64,000 nt of DNA, from positions 1 through 64,000 of the forward strand of contig WION01000279.1 of assembly GCA_015039365.1 (NCBI GenBank), given 5' to 3'. The notes beneath the pieces were generated by a model. The model was not told where the DNA came from. It saw only the letters and a program-made list of their open reading frames with translations, and did no database searches. The stretch is from Amanita rubescens. Taxonomy: Eukaryota > Basidiomycota > Agaricomycetes > Agaricales > Amanitaceae. This document shows positions 9,688 to 20,073 of this stretch, in pieces. How positions within the stretch are numbered: position 1 is the stretch's first letter; each line of letters opens with the position of its first letter. The position numbers were made by a program, and so were the translations under genes.

Positions 9688-10470
9688 CAGCAAGATCAAA
9701 GATAGCCTTCGGAAGGCTTACCTGGGATGCGGGAGGGTGTAATGGAGTGCGGGAGGGTGTAATGGAGTGCGGGAGGGTGTGGTGGAGTGCGGGAGGGTGT
9801 GGTGGAGTGCGGGAGGGTGTGGTGGAGTGCGGGAGGGTGTGGTGGAGTGCGGGAGGGTGTGGTGGAGTGCGGGAGGGTGTGGTGGAGTGCGGGAGGGTGT
9901 GGTGGAGTGCGGGAGGGTGTGGTGGAGTGCGGGAGGGTGTGGTGGAGTGCGGGAGGGTGTGGTGGAGTGCGGGAGGGTGTGGTGGAGTGCGGGAGGGTGT
10001 GGTGGAGTGCGGGAGGGTGTGGTGGAGTGCGGGAGGGTGTGGTGGAGTGCGGGAGGGTGTGGTGGAGTGCGGGAGGGTGTGTGGATGCGGGTGGAATGCA
10101 ACGGGACATGATTCAGTGTGGGAGGGGCGAGGGAGAGGATGTAGTCAGCAACATCAGAAAAAGCTATCGCGCAGCTCACCTAGGGCACGGTGGGGTGCAA
10201 AATGTCGCTATATGCGCGTTGGAAATGCCCATGGTTGATGCAGTGGGACACAACGGGGCGTGATTGAGTGGTGGGTGCCGTGTGTCAGCAACGTCAACAA
10301 AGGCTTTCGCATGACTTACCTGGGGTACTGCAGAGCGCGACAGAGTGCGGGAGGGCCAGGTGGATGTAGCAGGAATGCAACGGGACGCGGTTGAGTGGCA
10401 GAGGGCAAGGGAGGGTGAAAAACGTCGAAAACACAATTTGGGTAACTTACCTGGGGAGCGGCGGCGTAAA
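9688..10470. repeat. Higher-order degenerate repeat containing the minisatellite
   Basis: A motif of the form TCAGCAA.RTCA..AAAG..TTCG...CTTACCTGGG followed by GCGGGAGGG recurs at about 9688, 10146, 10288 and (weaker) 10415, spaced about 130-140 bp apart after the minisatellite. The 20-bp minisatellite unit looks like an amplified slice of this longer unit. Confidence 0.6.
9721..10080. repeat. 20-bp minisatellite, about 18 copies
   Basis: Head-to-tail copies of GTGGAGTGCGGGAGGGTGTG, nearly perfect; the first copies carry AA instead of GG. The strand is G-rich with runs of three G, so it could form G-quadruplex structure. Because 20 is not a multiple of 3 and lacks stops, several frames stay open on both strands; these are artefacts, not genes. 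Confidence 0.97.
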
Positions 10471-11402
10471 AAATGTCTCTATGTGCACATTATAGATGCT
10501 CAGGATGTATTGGGGTGTTGTTGCGCTACAGATAATAGCATCGAAGTCAAAACAGTTGCTATATGCGCTCAGCTAGCGATAACTTACGCATTGAATTATA
10601 CGCATCGTGTCACTTTTCTCGTCGGGGCTTTACCAATTAAATGCTGGCGGGTAACGTTAAACCATGGGAGAATAGGATAGTAGTAGAGCGTGAGCAGTGG
10701 GGATTGAAATATTGACGATGGAGGGTAAGATAACGAAACAACGCGGGAAGCAGGAGAGAAGGGGTCTTTTGCCAGCCTCGTAAGAGAGGAGTCCGGGATG
10801 GACTGGACATTGCTGTAGCAGCAAATATCCCAGGAGATGTTGAGCTGAGGCTGAAGACGTTGGCCAAGTCGTGGTGGAAGGATTTGAATACCCTGACTAG
10901 TACGAGTTCTTCTAGAGACATCATCTGCTCAAACTCCGCAAAGAACCCATGCGCGAAATCTGACTCACTCGAAATGTAGGACGGTTACGCTTGACCAACG
11001 AACTTGAAGCTGGTAGTAACCAGTGGCACATACGCGCGTAAGATTCGGCGCATCTTCAAAGAGGTCGGAAGCAATGTGATCATGACGTGAAACCCCGAAA
11101 GCGATACATATTTGGAGCGTACGGAAGCGGTTGAAGGGGTAGTTGTGGGGGTGGATGGAGTTGGTAAGGGAAAAGCTGGGACTGGGAGGGAAAGGATTCG
11201 GCATGTATGGTCAAATGTGGGATTTTACCGTACCGGGACATGGGCATGCAGGCGAGAAATGGGATGACTGTCGTCACTGGCAAGCGTAGTGTCTGTCCCC
11301 TTCAGCCGCGGTCAGTCATGCCATCCAGCTCGGCTTTGCAAGGCGGAGGCGAGGCTGGGATCACCCTTGCAAGGCGGCGCCCAGCCTGGAATAGCCAGGC
11401 CA
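10471..11402. other. Intergenic, no supported gene
   Basis: No domain-bearing frame on either strand. The right end (11,335-11,390) is a GC-rich CAAGGCGG/CCAGCCTGG patch that resembles the 8.5 kb palindromic repeat. A unique-looking stretch at 10,640-11,200 shows no repeats or splice-bounded coding pieces. Confidence 0.5.
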
Positions 11403-11707
11403 CATCAGGAAAACGAGCTTTTCATTTTGCACCCTTTTGCGAATTTTGCAGCTTTTGAGTACTTTTGCAAAAATTTTTGTGCAGTTCTGCGCAATTTAGC
11501 CTATTCTAGACACCTGAAAAAGGACACAAAAGGATAGGGGGGCATGGCTTTTTCTGGCTTTTTCTGCTTTTGCGACATTTTGCAGACTTTTTCCAATTTT
11601 TATGGTCATAAAATGAGGTAAAAGAGGTAAAAGCAGAAAAAGGAGGAAAAAGGCGGAAAAAGCCATGTTGCAAAAGGACACAAAATGAAAAGCACGTTTT
11701 CCTGATG
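11403..11707. mobile_element. MITE-like element, 305 bp, long terminal inverted repeats
   Basis: The left end begins CATCAGGAAAACGAGCTTTT and the right end, read on the other strand, begins CATCAGGAAAACGTGCTTTT; similarity continues for about 38 bp into both arms. The interior is T-rich on the left and A-rich on the right, with many copies of CTTTTTC and its complement, so the whole element can fold back. No reading frame for a transposase and no clear target-site duplication. Most likely a non-autonomous DNA transposon. Confidence 0.75.
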
Positions 11708-11748
11708 CAGGGGCACAGCCACTGATCAAGGTTTGCGCCGTTTTGTAG

Positions 11749-11937
11749 ATGCCCAACATGCCTTTCGTTGTCAAACTCAAGAAGGCCAACGCCCGGAGAG
11801 ATCTCGCCTCGGAAATCGCCGAACTGTTTAAAATCTCATCGAACAACGTCGGCGTTGTTTTCATCGACGAAAACAAGGAGAAATATACTATTACGGATCC
11901 CGCCGATTCCCAGCTCTATTCGAAACGCTCAGAATAA
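11749..11937 (+). CDS. Small hypothetical protein, 62 residues
   Basis: An open frame with a good start, a hydrophobic/charged alternation (FVVKLKKANARRDLASEIAE) and the ending QLYSKRSE. It looks like a small folded alpha/beta piece, possibly the first exon of a longer protein, but no family is recognised and no donor site is obvious. It starts 41 bp from the MITE-like element. Confidence 0.35.
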   Translation: MPNMPFVVKLKKANARRDLASEIAELFKISSNNVGVVFIDENKEKYTITDPADSQLYSKRSE

Positions 11938-12360
11938 TACTTGGTGTGTACGCGTATGCTCATCAATATCACAATCGGCGGTGAGAGGGGCAGTCAAGTA
12001 GGCATTATGCACTGGAGCGAGCTACCGGGCCTCTCGTTTACGGTCCCGGCCATGCATTCAATATTCATGTATGACATTGACACGTAGCAGTTACGAAGCT
12101 GATGAGTACTTCATATCCGACCAGTCATTTGCCCCCGCGTCCCATCCTCAGTCACCCATCTCACGGTCCAGTGGACCTTAATCCTGCCGTTTTGTAGCGT
12201 AGATGACAGAAGAACGAGCGCAATTAACGAAGGAGAGGCGATCGGACACATTTGAGGTGGCTATGCTATTACTAAGCGCGTCATTTGAAACCCGAGCATT
12301 GCGGCACTGTTTTTGGGTGGCAGTACGCGCGTTACGCGCGTCGTCGATACATAGCGTTCC

Positions 12361-13706
12361 ATGTCTAGAACCCCGCGCAACGTCAAGTTATGGCTGTCTT
12401 TAGACGATGGACCCAAGCTTGCCCTGTCGATCCCACTTAATAAATGCTGCACCTTTGCAGTTAACCCTCTCAAATGGCTGCGATTTCTAGGGTTTGCAAT
12501 CTACGGACGAGAAGGCTACCTCTCCACATCGGAAGATGGCACAGAGATCGACGATTACACAGCAGAGATAGAGCCCAATGCATACTTTTTTATATCAGAG
12601 GGTAAGGTGGATTTGCGTACAATAAAACCTCGCTAACGTTGTTAACCTTTTCAGGTGAAGCTTGCCTTGTCGATGCAGATGTAATGGACGACAGAACATC
12701 GAATTCTTCACAATTGACTACTCGCAGAAACGATTTTAGGACAAAGGTGATTGAGGGAGACGGGACCTGCGTGATAACGGATGAGCCAGTTTCAAATTGC
12801 GTTGGGTGCCATATTATCCCCCATGCGAAGGGAAGTAACGTGCGTCCTTACAAGTCTTCTATGGCAACTGTCTCACTTAATCAAGTACATCTCGAACGTC
12901 GTCCGTAACCGAAGTGGAACAGATGATTCCGTCAATGACATTAACGACATTAACGACATTCGGAATGGACTTCTGCTAAGTAACCTACTCCATCGACCGT
13001 TTGGATCTGGTAAAATTGCGTTCCTGAAGGTCTGCTGTTATTTCCATCCAGGGCTATTCTGAAACTCAAGTATCTCATAGACTCCTAACTTTGCTTTAGA
13101 TGTCGATGATATTCCCTACAAGTCGGAAGATGAAGATCAAGAGAGCCCAGCCAGTCGCCTTACGTTGCACCATTTCGTCAACGAACGTCAGCTTGGCCCT
13201 GTGATCACCGCTTGGGCTGGCCACAACTCTGATGCGCGGCAGCCACAAGACACCAGCGAATGGCCGCCTGCTATCAGTTGTCGATCTCTTCTATGCAGCA
13301 GCAGCTCTCAACGCTTGGGGTCCAAAACCCTTTATCAGATATGTCCGAGAAAATGTTCATTATGGCGACGATGACGATCAAGATGACGATGGTGACGATC
13401 AAGATGACGACGATGATGATTCGATGGATGGTAGTGGACCTAAGTCATGTCGATGCACAAATGGGCAATCAAAAAACAGGACAATCTGGATCTGGACGTT
13501 ACGCTCTACGTAGCAAAGACAAAACGTCAAGCATTCCCCAGAAAGTAAGGCGCTTCGCTGATTTGATGGAGGGCGTGAGCGCGCTGTGGATGCAGTCTTC
13601 GAGGGTGGACAAGCTAAAGCCAGAAGATGCACATGCTTCGAGTCTTGCTCGCAACGAAGGTGTCAAGACGTGGTTACAATCAATAGAGGGTCCCGGGACA
13701 AATTAG
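12361..13706 (+). CDS. HNH-endonuclease-domain protein (HNH_2 type), frame-broken
   Basis: A basidiomycete HNH family of unknown role. Exons: 12361-12601, 12655-12839, 12886-13029, 13081 onward. The domain is read across three exons: DGTCVITDEP, CHIIPHAKGSN, then NDIRNGLLLSNLLHRPFGSG and AFLKTPNFALDVDDIPY, which gives the C/H zinc- or metal-site residues, the first histidine (HIIPH) and the N...LH of the HNH fold. The last third shifts frame twice by +1: after SEWPPAI at about 13,277 the reading continues as VDLFYAAAALNAWGPKPF in the next frame, and again between about 13,400 and 13,470 before GRYALRSKDKTSS. An Asp-rich stretch lies between. Either a recent pseudogene or base insertions in the assembly. 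The catalytic part itself is intact. Confidence 0.75.
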
Positions 13707-13719
13707 GTCATTTTCCGTA

Positions 13720-13986
13720 CAGCGATGTGCAGGGATAATCAACGGACATGTCGACCAGGAGAAAATGAGAACTTGAAGTAGAAAACGAAGGGTACGAGTG
13801 TAAAGGTAGTATTTCATTACGTTGATTCCAACACACTTGATGCGGGAGCTTGCCGATGCGAAGGGGTCGACCAATTGCGGATAACCCGTGACCTCCCAGC
13901 CGTTCCAAACGGTAACGCACTTCACGCCAAATGTTGGCACGCACGGTCGTGCCTCCCATAATCATATAACACCGCGATCCTTTCAC
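13720..13986 (-). pseudogene. Truncated copy of the segment upstream of the metacaspase gene
   Basis: On the minus strand this stretch matches 16,880-17,089 in nucleotide and protein reading. Shared features are a GCGGTGT(A/T)ATATG start, then VTVWNG here against VSVWNG there, with GTTTGGAACGGC identical. The copy here is degraded and in a mixed frame, and is not followed by metacaspase exons. It lies immediately downstream of the HNH gene. Confidence 0.6.
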
Positions 13987-14159
13987 TGGCTGCGCAGCGG
14001 TCAGTTTTTCGTCTGGCGCTTAGTATTTGGACACCAGGGCACCAGGATACTACCACAGGTCTTCTGGCACTATCTCTGCCTCGCTAACATGTGGTTTCCT
14101 CGGACTCGACCAGCCGTAGTTCTACCGCCCCGCCCCCGCCCCGCCCCGCTATAGTTTTC

Positions 14160-14835
14160 GTAATCCACCTGTGGCTTCCCGTCACCATCGCGCCCACTAC
14201 CCGCCTGTGATGTAGCCCCGCCCGTCTGTGGTTTTCCAGCACTATCAATTCCGCACCCAGTTGTGGTGTTCTCGCACCATCGCACCCCACCCACTTGCAG
14301 CTTTTTCGCAACATCGCGCACCACATCCAGTTGTGGTTTTCTCGCACCATTTTTCACCCACCCGGCTGTGGTGTTTTCGCACCATTTCGGCCCCACCCAC
14401 CTGCAGTTTTCCAGTACCAGAGCGCCCTCACCCGCCTGCAGTTTTCCAGAACCATTGATCCCCAACCCAGTTGTAGTATTCTCGCACCATTGCGCCCCCA
14501 TTCACCAGCAGTTTTCCAGCACCATTGACTTCCGCACCCGGTTATGGTATTCTCGCACCGTCGTGTTCCCACTCAGATGTGGTTTTCCAGTACCATTGAT
14601 GGCCCACCCAGCTATGGTATTCTTGCACCACCCACCTCCAGTTTTCCAACACCACTGATACCCCACCCAGTTATGGTATTCTCGCACCATCGTGTCCCAC
14701 TCATGCGGTTTTCCAGCACTATTGATGCCACACCCAGTTGTGGTGTTCTCGAACCGTCGTACCCCCAGCCAGCTGTGGTTTTCCAACACCATTGATCCCC
14801 ACCTAGCTGTGGTATTCGCACACCGTCGCGCCCCA
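14160..14835. repeat. Degenerate bipartite tandem repeat, about 60-70 bp unit
   Basis: Two words alternate along the plus strand: (T)TGTGGT(G/A)TTCTCGCACCAT with CGCCCCACC, and TGCAGTTTTCCAGCACCATT with GATCCCCACCC. About ten units can be counted from the recurrent CTCGCACC word. Divergence between copies is high, so this is an old minisatellite. Frames on both strands are open through it by composition only. Confidence 0.85.
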
Positions 14836-15227
14836 AGGGTCTTTGCATGCCTAGGTGGGTGTGCGAGTTGAGGGGATCCGAGAGACAGGACGAGGTGAGG
14901 CGTCGACCGTCGACTCGCTGCTTAGTAAGTACCAAGTTGTGCGCAGGCTCGACGTTACTACCAGCTTACTATGCTCGTGGGAGGCACGCGAACCGCCAAA
15001 ACCTTTCCCAAGGTCCTGTAATGTGTCAGTGGCGAAAGCCTAAGCGCGCTACCCATCAGACATTTAGGCAGATCCTCTGAACTCGAGTACGTTGTCCTCG
15101 TACATCACTATATATCGACAGTGGGAATATATATCATTCCTGTAAAAGTACAACTACTGTTACACAGCAAAACACCAACTTGCTTTCCTTTCCCTGACTG
15201 TATATTCCGTAGGTACCACATATTGTC

Positions 15228-16678
15228 TCAGAAAGCGACAGGCTGGTTTAGATCGAACTCTGCACCGACCTGAGGGGGATAGATCAGAGAAAAATAGAGT
15301 GATAGGATAGAAGAAGACATACCGAAAGTTGAGGTATCTGATCATATTCCTGGGAGAGAAGTACACGCGTACGCCTCAAGATCTCCACATAGGACTGTCC
15401 TGGAAATTCCCTCATCGTATTGATGAATGCCCAGCTCATGGCGCCTATGGCGAGAAAAGGTGGTTTGATTAGGAACGAGAGCAACGCAAATAATATGTTG
15501 AGTACCTGTCGGTTCGTTGGCGATACTGGTATCTGCCGAAGTCTGGTCATCCCTAAGGTACAATCAGTATATTAACACATTGTATTGATATCAAACGGCT
15601 CAAACGTACCTACAACCTATATTAAAGATATCCAGTAAACAATTTTGGAAGATCATGTCAGGAATGACCGCCTACCTGAGAACATCCAAACATCTTTGCC
15701 TTCCGATCTCCAATCCTCAACAAACGTCTCCTCACCCAAGCCCTCGGGTTGTTTGTGATGCGATAACCCCTTGAAAAAGGAATTCGCGCTTGAAATCAAC
15801 TGTTTTACTTCGTCAACCTTTTGCATGGAGAATCCACCTTGGATGAGTGCTCGCGCGGCGACGGCAAGCTTAACGCCTTTTTTGATATTGTCCACAAGTC
15901 CAACTAGGTGGGGAAAGTAGCCGTAGAAAAATAAGCATTGCTGAATGATATATTTCTACTCACTTTGCCCATCTTCGTTAGATCGATAAACAAAGGGCAG
16001 TTCTATGGCGGTCCCCGCTGAAAAAGGGGGCCATGTCAGCACGGGAAATTGTGATTAAAATGGGAAAAACAACAGTGGCAGCAATCAAAAATGACGGTGA
16101 GCCGAACGCCAGGGGCGAGCGGTGAGACGAGAACCCTATGCAACGTGTCGCTCGTTATCTGACCGTGATTTTTCAAAATCAACAGGGCAGATAGTATCAG
16201 TCTAATCCGCTTTCGCGATCGCCGTCAGGATCTTGGACTTGTCCACCTGTGAGCGCACACGAGACTGTTCAGCAGTTTTTTAAACATATAACCAACACTC
16301 ACCATGGCCACTGTAGTGAAGAAAGAGGGAATCTCCTGGGTTATTATTTGACACCAGCCAGTGGAAGGCTGAAAGCATGTTTTGCCCGGTTGGCTGATAG
16401 TGCGGTTCAGGGCGGTCATCGGTGAGAACGACCATGCTAATGGAGACTAAGTGGGGATGTTTTGTAGACTTTCTGGAGAAGCATTGGCTTACCTGGAAGG
16501 ATCATGGGGAAAGCCCTTGTCATTAATGAGATATTGACGGACTGCGAAGGTTGAGGACTAAATCGATAAGATCAGTTGACGAAAACTGACCATTCTCTAC
16601 GTCGTTGATGCATCCTGCTAACTCGGTTGAAGAGTTGAAGTAGTTGATTCCAATGAGGAGGGATTTGCGTCGAGGCAT
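15228..16678 (-). CDS. Metacaspase (type I-like, no prodomain), with two +1 frame breaks
   Basis: Arg/Lys-specific cysteine protease of clan CD, linked to fungal stress and cell death. Starting at 16678 the exons read [41 protein letters not shown], then the catalytic His motif [27 protein letters not shown], a [16 protein letters not shown] segment and the catalytic Cys motif [15 protein letters not shown]. The p10-like part follows: [33 protein letters not shown] and a stop at 15228. The Cys motif is interrupted by an intron (16018-16073) right after the His codon. No Q/P-rich prodomain precedes the start. Two extra bases, near 16,199 (after GLD) and near 16,170 (after PVDF), break the frame; otherwise all splice joints fit. 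Either a young pseudogene or insertion errors. Confidence 0.85.
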
Positions 16679-16879
16679 TGTTGGGAGAAGGGAGATGATG
16701 AACTCTGATGGTTTCCATAGAGTTTCGGGCTTTCAGGGCGCCATCGGCCTTTTCGGTGATCCTTTTTCCGCTTCCATCAGTCATCGTGAACAGCACAGCG
16801 CAAACTTTCACCTCTCCCATCTACCTCAGAACATTGATGCGCTCATTTCGATGCAGACACAGGCTCTCAGATACACTTG

Positions 16880-17089
16880 TCAGGGCCGTCTAAAATTGCA
16901 CCTGAAGGCTGGGTATAAATCCATCAGCGACTGGCACGCGGCTGCGGCTCGCAAGTCCACGCTTACATCCACGGATAATGCGTGACCTACCCACTGGCCG
17001 TTCCAAACAGAGACGTACTTCCCACCAAAAGCTTGCACGCCTGGGGACTTGAAGTTTGAACGTGACCAAGACATATGATACACCGCCAA
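16880..17089 (-). other. Open frame upstream of metacaspase, duplicated at 13.7 kb
   Basis: A 70-codon frame starting MAVYHMSWSRSN and containing FGGKYVSVWNGQWVGHALS. No known domain. It could be a 5' exon of the metacaspase gene, but I found no in-frame splice route to the caspase exons, or the remains of a separate gene. The partial copy at 13,720-13,986 shows that the segment has been duplicated. Between it and the metacaspase start another frame (16,820-16,572) overlaps the first metacaspase exon in a different frame. Confidence 0.4.
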
Positions 17090-18262
17090 AAGTAGTGCTA
17101 ATGCTATTAATAGCAGCCTATCATCTCACGCTGGTCTGAACTCGCGTTCACCCAGTCGAGCTCGGCTTCTGGAAACACTTCACGTCCTTTCCCATCCGTG
17201 TTCTTTCACTTTGTCTCGCCTGTAACCTTGGGGCTGGTATCACCCGTGAACGTCCGGTCCGACTCAGGTGTTAGCATTGGTACGCTCAACTTGACGTTCT
17301 TCAAGGACGACAGTAATACCGAAGCTCGCCCACATGCAACCTTAGAACTAGTATATAATCCGAACCCGGCCAGTCCGACTCGGAGCTAAGTATTGTCAAA
17401 GACGCGCTCAAAGACACGCTTTATAGAATAATGTACAAGTATAACGAAGCTAAATAAAACTCTCAGGAACCCCGGTCCGACGCGTAACTGGCAATAAACG
17501 AGCAAGACCACGAGGGATTGGCTATTACTAGTACGCGTGCACCTTCCCAAGCACGCTAATAATCGGAAGATGGAATGGCCTAGCTAGCCGCATCACTAAT
17601 TCCCTTTATAAACCGAGGAAAAAGAGGAGCCATAAGATATATGCAAGTGGCGAGGAAAATTGTGTGGTGGAATTACAGAGTATGGTAGGGCGTAGAGAGT
17701 AAGCATAACATAACATAGCACATACAACAACGGCCAGGGCAAGAGATAGGAAGTCAGGGGGTCGGTCAGTTAACTATAGTAACAGTCAATTATAAATTAA
17801 AAAAAGTCACATCCCAGCATTATGAAATCAGCACGATCACTTGGCATTACGGCATGCTGACAAGCTTGTTGGAAAGTCGATAATAAATAAAACGGAGGTT
17901 CTGCGGGGCTCGGGTTTTGTTCGACACGCCAATTTCACCGAAAGGAGCTCCAGAAAAAGTGCCTAAACGCTAGGCTAATCTGTCAACTGTGCCCTCCCGG
18001 ACAGATCCGGCGTTGATGGAAGGTATGCAGGGGCGCGATAGCAGATATGGAATGTGGGTGAGTGAAGGTAATCAGTGTGCTGAAGAACATGTTGATTCAT
18101 AGTCGCTCTGCCCGCAGACTGTAACAGGGTTGAAGACGTGTGGAGACGATATGTTTTCATCGAGGTTGAGCAGGAACTGGGACCCGGGTAGGAGTAAAGG
18201 GGTAAATCGAAGCGCTTGGTAGTGTGAGAAAGTTGAACGTCCAGTCGTTGTTCTGCAACGGC
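17090..18262. other. Intergenic, no supported gene
   Basis: AT-moderate sequence without domain-bearing frames, tandem repeats or inverted repeats that I can see. Short frames at 17,198-17,389 and 17,975-18,287 look like chance; the second lies in the 3' flank of the UBL3-like gene. Confidence 0.5.
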
Positions 18263-19325
18263 TCAGCAAATGATGCATCCACAGCATCCGGAAGAGTCTG
18301 ATGTTTCTGTGAAACTATCTGTCAGAGAAGGCTCCATGACATCACTTCGGCTGTCATATGAAGGGGCGCGAGTGTCCGACCCCGCAAGCGAGTGAATGAA
18401 GTCGTACTCACCGTCTCCGCTTAGTCTTCTCGGTAATCTGCGTTTCTTATTCAGGCCTTCTGTTTCACCTGTGGGAGCGTATGGACGTATGGAAAGATGG
18501 ACAATGGTTCCTTGGGGTGAAGTGGTGTTAGATGCGGGGAGTTTGAGCTCTGTTGATGAAATTTGTCAAATTCCATCCAAGACATGGCACGCGTCCAGCG
18601 CGGTGCGGAACGTACTCGTTAGTGTATCGTCATCTTGCAGCATTTTTCCTAGATAGAGAAGTCGTAGGTATGACGGTGCAGGTGGTCGTTCACTCTTCCA
18701 TTCGTTATCTATCACCAAGGTCGTTATATGCGGCTGTACAAGACAAGTGAGCACACGAACCTTCGGGCCAAGTGTTCCACACAAGCTCCTTGACACGCCC
18801 TATCGTAGTTCCTGGCTCAAACGACATGGTACGCCTCCTACCCGTCACCAGGAGAAAAGTGATGAATGTCTGCGGCGTTTGAGGGACTGCGCTGGGTTGT
18901 GATTGATGCGGCGACGATGATGGTGATATACCAGATGAAGATGCCATCTGTTCGGCCATTGTCTCTTGAGGTGGTGGTGGATCTGAATCGGGTCCTGGCT
19001 GTGGTTCACTCCCATCGGCGTCACTTGGAAAGGAAGATACGCTTCCAGCCGATTGGAGGTCAAATAACCGAGGCCGGAGGAGCTGGAGCTGGGGCGCAGC
19101 TATTGCAGCAGATGCTGTTGCAGGTCGTGCAGGAAACAAGGGGCCTTCCTCGTCGTCTGGACCCACGCGGGTGAAAGAAGTGCGTGCGGAGATGGAAGGC
19201 CCTGGATTTCGTTGGAACATGGATGGACGGATAGTTCCGGGAGCTATGGAAACGACACTGGGGGCAGCGGAGAGGGTGCGGGGGCGGTAGATGTCGGGCT
19301 CGACGGAGACATCAGTAGAAGCCAT
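18263..19325 (-). CDS. UBL3-like membrane-anchored ubiquitin-fold protein with CaaX end
   Basis: Three exons (18761-19325, 18616-18708, 18263-18549) give exactly 945 nt and 314 residues. After a long disordered Ser/Pro/Gln-rich N-terminus (about 150 residues) comes a ubiquitin-like fold of the UBL3/MUB type: FITFLLVTGRRRTMSFEPG, TIGRVKELVWNTWPE, then SYLRLLYLGKMLQDDDTLT and TIVHLSI. The C-terminus is CCGCIIC, a CaaX box (Cys-Ile-Ile-Cys) with a neighbouring Cys that could be palmitoylated. UBL3 proteins are anchored at the plasma membrane by prenylation and help sort cargo into extracellular vesicles in animals; E2 docking is known for plant MUBs. A basic patch (NKKRRLPRRL) precedes the tail. 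Start chosen as first ATG in a clean frame. Function is inferred from family. Confidence 0.9.
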
Positions 19326-19541
19326 GAGGGAGGGAAAGGGCGGGACGGCGTAGGAATGAGAAATATATAAGGTTAAAGGGGCTGAAAAGTCACGTGTGCT
19401 CTTTGCATTAACGATCGCGCACATCAACATCAACATCATCGTTAACACTCAACAGCGCTCGGAGAGCATTTGACCACGAACACTGACTGATGTTTCCATC
19501 ACACAGACTCGGTTTTGCCCGAACACCTTGTCCGCGATGGG

Positions 19542-19547
19542 TATAAA
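19542..19547 (+). promoter_or_regulatory. TATA box of the small secreted protein gene
   Basis: TATAAA within GGGTATAAAACAACC, about 130 bp before the ATG at 19673, a normal distance for a fungal gene with a 5' leader. Supports that the downstream short gene is transcribed. Confidence 0.55.
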
Positions 19548-19672
19548 ACAACCCCACCTTCTTTCCTGAACTCCAGTGCCGGACAGTGAGTTATTTCCTT
19601 CCGCGCTTTCTCCGTCATAACTTACATTCCATTAGCTCGCTATAAACACCCCAACCTCCACCATTTTACAAC

Positions 19673-20073
19673 ATGCAATTTACACGACTATGCATCATCC
19701 TCATCGCGTCCGCTTTAATGATGACAGAGCTCGCGACTGCTGCCCCCGTCGGCTCCGCGTACGTATTTTATCTACCAAACGTGACTCGACACTAATATCA
19801 CTATACAGTGACATCAGCTTAAATACTCGCGCACTTGACAATCGCTCGACCCTTCGCGAACGCGCTGGTCAGGATGATCCCAGTGGCAAACCTATCACAC
19901 CCATCCACGCCCCCGACCGATCACACGAGGCTGTTTCATATCCTGGCGAGATTAAAAAGCCTCCTACTGATAATGGTAGGGGGGGTTCCCGGTTTAATGC
20001 CCCACCTGCTCCTCCACCCGACCGGCCGCTTCCCCCCACACCCCCTCGTCGTGACACCACCCATGGTGCTTAG
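19673..20073 (+). CDS. Small secreted proline-rich protein (candidate effector)
   Basis: Two exons (19673-19758, 19809-20073) give 116 residues. Residues 1-24 form a signal peptide: a short basic start (MQFTR), a hydrophobic core (LCIILIASALMM) and an Ala-x-Ala cleavage site (ATAAP). The mature part is hydrophilic, with an Arg-rich middle (NTRALDNRSTLRERAG) and a Pro-rich tail (APPAPPPDRPLPPTPPRR). There are no cysteines after the signal peptide, so no disulfide fold is expected. The family is not recognised. Size, secretion signal and low complexity fit the loose class of small secreted proteins used at surfaces or in host contact; that role is inference. Confidence 0.75.

Noticed and set aside
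9721..10080. CRISPR-like array
   Set aside because: Units are contiguous with no unique spacers, and the genome is fungal; this is a minisatellite.
9718..10263. Long overlapping frames of 114-163 codons on both strands in the minisatellite
   Set aside because: They follow from a stop-free 20-bp repeat read in several frames; the proteins are pure repeats with no start context or splice structure.
16018..16073. Loss of the metacaspase active site (frame reads CCHCCF then a stop)
   Set aside because: It is an intron: GTTGTT...TTTTTCAG splices CCAC-T to CGGGG to give DCCHSGTAIEL, the canonical motif.
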